Source: Anaerolineales bacterium (GTDB lineage Bacteria; Chloroflexota; Anaerolineae; Anaerolineales; Villigracilaceae). From it: 16,316 nucleotides of DNA. Below are positions 13,908-16,316 of this stretch, piece by piece (position 1 is the stretch's first letter; each line of letters begins with the position of its first letter). Location: the NCBI GenBank assembly GCA_017882065.1, contig JADGQD010000023.1, positions 1 through 16,316 of the forward strand. The letters are read 5' to 3'. A model generated the notes under the pieces. That model did no database searches and was not told where the DNA came from. It saw only the letters and a list, made by a program, of their open reading frames with translations. The position numbers and the translations under genes are program-made.

Positions 13908-14231
13908 TCAATCCGAGAACGACCCCGACCAGGTCTCGAAGAGGCGGCCCTGGCGCTCGTCGTCTTTATAGAAGGACAAGGATGTCAGTACCTGGTAAGG
14001 AATAACCTTCTGCTCTTCCGGCTTGTTGATTGCCAGGTCATAGTAGGGTTGCCAGGTGCCGGAGTTGATGTACATCTGGTTGGTTGGACGAAGGGTGCCC
14101 GGGAAGGAATCTAGCGGGATAACTTCGTGATGGTGGCTGTGCCCGTAGACCACCAATTGTGCCTTGCGGACCAGGAAGGCTTCTGACGACAATGAGCATG
14201 CCACATTTCCTGCAAGAACAGTTCTCAGCAC
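13908..14231 (-). pseudogene. C-terminal remnant of a metallophosphoesterase
   Basis: The frame from GTG 14231 contains FLVRKAQLVVYGHSHHHEVI, then MYINSGTWQPYYDLAINKP and FYKDDERQGRLFETWSGSFSD. The GHSHHHE is the last metal-binding motif of calcineurin-like phosphoesterases, and the remaining text is the C-terminal end of a roughly 300-residue family. The N-terminal motifs (D-x-H, GDxxD, GNHD) are absent; a stop (TAA, 14235-14237) lies just upstream of the GTG, and the first 15 codons look unrelated. It is therefore a 5'-deleted gene. It may still be translated, since a TATAAT lies 5 bases before the GTG, and this may serve only to carry ribosomes to YciI. Confidence 0.78.
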
Positions 14232-14236
14232 AGTTT

Positions 14237-14242
14237 ATTATA
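14237..14242 (-). promoter_or_regulatory. Candidate -10 box for the long minus-strand unit
   Basis: A perfect TATAAT on the minus strand lies 5 bases before GTG 14231. It is the best visible promoter element for the YciI-to-esterase run. No convincing -35 is present. The spacing repeats the leaderless pattern seen at coaBC and rsmG. Confidence 0.4.
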
Positions 14243-14304
14243 GCCCGAATGTCTGCTAACCGGAGTCGGGTCTTCGGGAATTCCCGTGATAGAGGGAAAG
14301 ATAT

Positions 14305-14354
14305 GGGGGAGTTGGGCGGGCGAAGCCTTCCCAACTCTCCCTATTTTCTCTTTT
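14305..14354 (+). terminator. Orphan intrinsic terminator
   Basis: GGGGGAGTTGGG (14305-14316) pairs with CCCAACTCTCCC (14330-14341) over 12 positions, one of them a G-U pair. The loop contains GGC-GAA-GCC, which can extend the stem. A T-rich run, TATTTTCTCTTTT, follows on the plus strand. By form it is a plus-strand terminator, yet no plus-strand gene precedes it. It may end an unrecognised short RNA, protect the amidase gene from read-through, or be left from a deleted gene. Confidence 0.6.
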
Positions 14355-14481
14355 ACCCTGTCGCCACTACGATTCCCACGGAAACGCGGAGCTGGTATTT
14401 CGGGCTATCATTAATAACCCCCATTTCACCATGAAAAAACCCTGCCTTTTTGCACCAAATTAAGGTACTATTGCAATAAAT

Positions 14482-15258
14482 ATGGCTACTCCTGCGTTTT
14501 CCAACTCTTCCCGTTCAAACGAAGGCTCCCGCACCGGGCGCATTTTGCAAACCACCTTCAGTGTTGCCTTTCTATTAGCGACTCTGTTCACTGGTTTCTC
14601 CCCGAAAATGTTTTCGGGCAATTTTGGGACAATTATTTCCGGGATAATGGCTCCTCAGCTGGATGGCGGAGGGGCTGCCCCAACGACTCTGAAGCCGGTG
14701 CGTATCGGCATCGTATCCGGCCACTGGGCTAACGGTGGCGATCCGGGTGCGGTCTGCCCGGATGGCACAAATGAACATGATATCAACCTGACGATTGCCT
14801 CTCTCGTCCGGCAGAAACTCGAAGCGCGCGGCTATAATATTGACCTGCTTCAGGAATTCGACCCACGCCTGGACGGCTATCAGGCTGCCCTGCTGCTCTC
14901 CATCCACAACGATACTTGCGATGTCATTGATGCCGAGGCCACCGGTTTCAAATTGGCCTCCTCCACCTACAGCCGCGACAAGAACCTCAACGACCGCCTA
15001 TCTGCCTGTCTGTATGATCGGTATGGTCGCACTACTGGTTTGCTGTACCGTTCGGGCAATATTACAGTTAACATGACCGATTATCATGCTTTCAGAGCCA
15101 TTGATCCTTCTACTCCTGCCGCGATCATCGAAACCGGTTTCCTATACCTTGACCGCAGCCTCCTGGTGGATCACCCCGATGTGGTGGCCGACGGAATCGT
15201 GGCGGGTGTGCTCTGTTTTGTCCGGAGTGAAAGCGTCCAGCCTATACCTAACCCATGA
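14482..15258 (+). CDS. N-acetylmuramoyl-L-alanine amidase (Amidase_3 family)
   Basis: This is a 258-residue protein with an N-terminal hydrophobic segment (about residues 21-40) that should export or anchor it. The catalytic domain has the zinc site of the Amidase_3 family: SGHWANGGDPGA (79-90, His81), NEHDINL (97-103, Glu98), SIHND (140-144, His142) and the catalytic Glu217 in IIETGF. It should cut the bond between N-acetylmuramic acid and the L-alanine of the stem peptide outside the membrane. The usual GHGG is GHWA, a minor variant. Four Cys residues (92, 146, 176, 245) could form disulfides. No clear ribosome site precedes ATG 14482. The stop overlaps the L,D-transpeptidase start (ATGA), tying the two wall enzymes together. 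Confidence 0.92.
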   Translation: MATPAFSNSSRSNEGSRTGRILQTTFSVAFLLATLFTGFSPKMFSGNFGTIISGIMAPQLDGGGAAPTTLKPVRIGIVSGHWANGGDPGAVCPDGTNEHDINLTIASLVRQKLEARGYNIDLLQEFDPRLDGYQAALLLSIHNDTCDVIDAEATGFKLASSTYSRDKNLNDRLSACLYDRYGRTTGLLYRSGNITVNMTDYHAFRAIDPSTPAAIIETGFLYLDRSLLVDHPDVVADGIVAGVLCFVRSESVQPIPNP

Positions 15259-16316
15259 AAACCGATTCTGAGTCCGCACAACAAGCGCTTCTGAACGCCC
15301 GGCGAGCCGTACAGCAGGGTGACCGTCAGGCCGCCCGCCGATGGGCTGATACGGCGGCTGCCCTGTGCCCGGACCTGGAAGAACCCTGGCTTATTCTGGC
15401 AGCAGTTGGCAGCCCGCGGGCCAGCGTGGCGTATCTCGAACGGGCGCTCCGAATCAATCCGCACAGTGAACACGCCCGCAAGGGGATGCACTGGGCAGTG
15501 GAGCGTCTGCGGAAAGATACGGGACAGCTTAAAAGTGCAGGCATCCGGTCTGAAAGGCTGGGGCGGGGCGGGGTCTCTCGACCGGGTTCAGGTCTCGAAC
15601 CGGCGACCCGACCCCGGTTCGAGAGGAAACTTCCAGCAACTTTAGCAAAGTCTCCCCCTGCGCCCAGTTCCCAACTATTCAAATCCCTGGCGAAGTACCG
15701 CTGGTCGTTTCTGACTTTGCTTATATTGGCGGTCTGTGTGACGGCAGCCTGGGCACTCTGGCCTGGCAATGCCTCGCCTGTGCTGGCATTCCTGCATGTC
15801 CAGCGGAGTAGTCCCGGTTCTTGGACGGGGCAGTCTATGCCTCCAGACTTTGGCGCACCGATCAAGGTGGATAAGCCCACCTATACGCCTACTTTTACTC
15901 CCACCTTCACGCCAACCAACACCTTCACTCCGACGCCGACTTTTACTTTTACGCCCACGCCGACTGCAACTTTTCCGCCTACAGAAACGTTTACGCCCAC
16001 CCTGAAACCTCTGCCGACCGATACGCCCCGGCCTTGGCCAACCGACCCGCCCCAGACCTGGCCAACCGACACCCCCTATCAATATCCCGATTACAACGAT
16101 GAGCGCTGGATAGACGTGAACCTGTCCCAGCAGATGGTGTATGCCTACGAAGGCGATACCATCGTGGCGAGTTTTCTGGTCTCCACCGGGGTGCCGGCAT
16201 TTCCAACTGTGACCGGCCAGTTTCATATCTATATAAAACTGGTTTCCACCCTCATGGCCGGGGATGGCTATTATCTGCCGGATGTACCTTATACGATGTA
16301 CTTCTACAAAAGCTAT
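15255..16316 (+). CDS. L,D-transpeptidase with TPR-like N-terminus, TM and Thr/Pro linker, C-terminus cut off
   Basis: The frame is open from ATG 15255 to the right edge (354 codons). Residues 10-85 form a helical TPR-like region (AVQQGDRQAARRWADTAAAL, then ASVAYLERALRINPHSEHAR), followed by a basic linker (95-148) and one transmembrane segment (151-170). A Thr/Pro-rich stalk (208-275, TPTFTPTFTPTNTFTPTPTF and on) comes next, then the start of a YkuD-type L,D-transpeptidase domain: WIDVNLSQQMVYAYEGD (285-301), FLVSTG, TGQFHIYIK, VPYTMYFYKSY. The catalytic His/SHGC(V/I)N motif would lie just past the edge. The expected topology is TPR inside and catalytic domain outside, making 3-3 type wall cross-links or attaching proteins. 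The start overlaps the amidase stop. Two repeat elements fall in the regions flanking the membrane segment. Confidence 0.9.
   Translation, partial: MKTDSESAQQALLNARRAVQQGDRQAARRWADTAAALCPDLEEPWLILAAVGSPRASVAYLERALRINPHSEHARKGMHWAVERLRKDTGQLKSAGIRSERLGRGGVSRPGSGLEPATRPRFERKLPATLAKSPPAPSSQLFKSLAKYRWSFLTLLILAVCVTAAWALWPGNASPVLAFLHVQRSSPGSWTGQSMPPDFGAPIKVDKPTYTPTFTPTFTPTNTFTPTPTFTFTPTPTATFPPTETFTPTLKPLPTDTPRPWPTDPPQTWPTDTPYQYPDYNDERWIDVNLSQQMVYAYEGDTIVASFLVSTGVPAFPTVTGQFHIYIKLVSTLMAGDGYYLPDVPYTMYFYKSY
15572..15626. repeat. Hairpin-forming repeat inside the L,D-transpeptidase linker
   Basis: TCTCGAACCGG (15593-15603) pairs perfectly with CCGGTTCGAGA (15614-15624) over 11 bases with a 10-base loop. 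A third, imperfect copy of the same phrase, CTCTCGACCGGG, lies just upstream (about 15575-15586). The block encodes the basic, Gly/Pro/Arg-rich juxtamembrane linker (residues about 106-123). It looks like inserted repeat DNA that keeps the frame open. Confidence 0.65.
15808..15831 (+). repeat. GTAGTCCCGGTT repeat, copy in L,D-transpeptidase
   Basis: This 24-base element begins GTAGTCCCGGTT and ends GACGGGGC. It matches the copy at 11254-11277 at 20 of 24 bases, with one arm base changed. It encodes SSPGSWTGQ, directly after the membrane segment and before the Thr/Pro stalk. Confidence 0.72.
15876..16070 (+). repeat. Low-complexity Thr/Pro-coding repeat
   Basis: The DNA consists of degenerate units of the form ACN-CCN-ACN-TTY, encoding the TPTFTPT-type stalk of the L,D-transpeptidase. 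It then turns to WPTDPP-type units. Codons vary between units, so the repeat is maintained at protein level. It spaces the catalytic domain away from the membrane through the wall. Confidence 0.8.

Larger units (their letters stand above)
14232..14481. other. Intergenic region between divergent units
   Basis: These 250 bases lie between the metallophosphoesterase remnant and the amidase gene. They hold the minus-strand TATAAT, a 12-base perfect palindrome CGGGAATTCCCG (14275-14286), and a strong terminator-like hairpin on the plus strand (14305-14354). The 100 bases before the amidase are AT-rich, but I could not find a convincing pair of promoter hexamers or a Shine-Dalgarno for the amidase. 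A TACTAT at 14466-14471 is the closest -10-like hexamer. Confidence 0.5.

Noticed and set aside
14450..14480. TTGCAC with AATAAA as a promoter for the amidase
   Set aside because: The 19-base spacing and weak hexamers give too little support.
15572..15626. tRNA T-arm-like sequence GGTTCGAG
   Set aside because: No acceptor stem, D-arm or anticodon arm fits around it, and the stretch lies inside an intact coding frame.
15881..16072. Minus-strand open frame rich in Gly-Val repeats
   Set aside because: It is the mirror of the Thr/Pro-coding repeat of the L,D-transpeptidase on the plus strand.

Overview
The window looks like a chromosomal segment from a Chloroflexota bacterium, most likely class Anaerolineae. 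No single marker gene proves this. The indications are the gene content (a DUF4349 lipoprotein, a cyclic-nucleotide-domain/bacterial-PH membrane protein, DinB, YciI and YbhB singletons), a long Thr-Pro linker of the kind common in cell-surface proteins of that phylum, and many short palindromic interspersed repeats. I see no rRNA, tRNA, CRISPR array, transposase, prophage or plasmid function.

Layout. (1) 1-1819, minus strand: a flippase-fold UPF0104/AglD-type membrane protein, followed after a short gap by an FAD-dependent oxidoreductase that runs off the left edge. (2) 2085-5975, plus strand: a tight four-gene cluster of a cyclic-nucleotide-domain/PH membrane protein, peptide deformylase (def), recF and a small cupin. 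(3) 6030-7775, minus strand: rsmG preceded by the DUF4349 lipoprotein gene, with a strong hairpin repeat between them. (4) 8063-14231, minus strand: a long run of small genes, several with 4-base ATGA start/stop overlaps. In transcription order it holds a decayed metallophosphoesterase tail, YciI, a YcaQ/AlkX-like DNA glycosylase, a membrane-anchored YbhB/PEBP protein, a DinB four-helix protein, an esterase, a Nudix remnant, coaBC and a complete metallophosphoesterase, closed by an intrinsic terminator. (5) 14482-16316, plus strand: an N-acetylmuramoyl-L-alanine amidase whose stop overlaps the start of a TPR-TM-(Thr/Pro)-L,D-transpeptidase that runs off the right edge. This is a cell-wall remodelling pair.

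How the parts work together. Region 2 joins protein N-terminal maturation and recombinational repair to an unusual membrane sensor-like protein. Region 4 combines DNA repair and metabolite handling with coenzyme A synthesis. Region 5 acts on peptidoglycan outside the membrane.

The most notable signal lies below gene level. A short palindromic repeat beginning GTAGTCCCGGTT occurs in three unrelated genes (coaBC, DinB, L,D-transpeptidase). It sits in linkers or a tail, and in different reading frames relative to the repeat. Related GTAG-type elements sit in intergenic spaces, and two genes (Nudix, metallophosphoesterase) survive only as fragments. Several minus-strand starts have a TATAAT or TAAAAT box 5-7 bases upstream, which suggests leaderless transcripts. 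I found no complete new defence or biosynthetic system.
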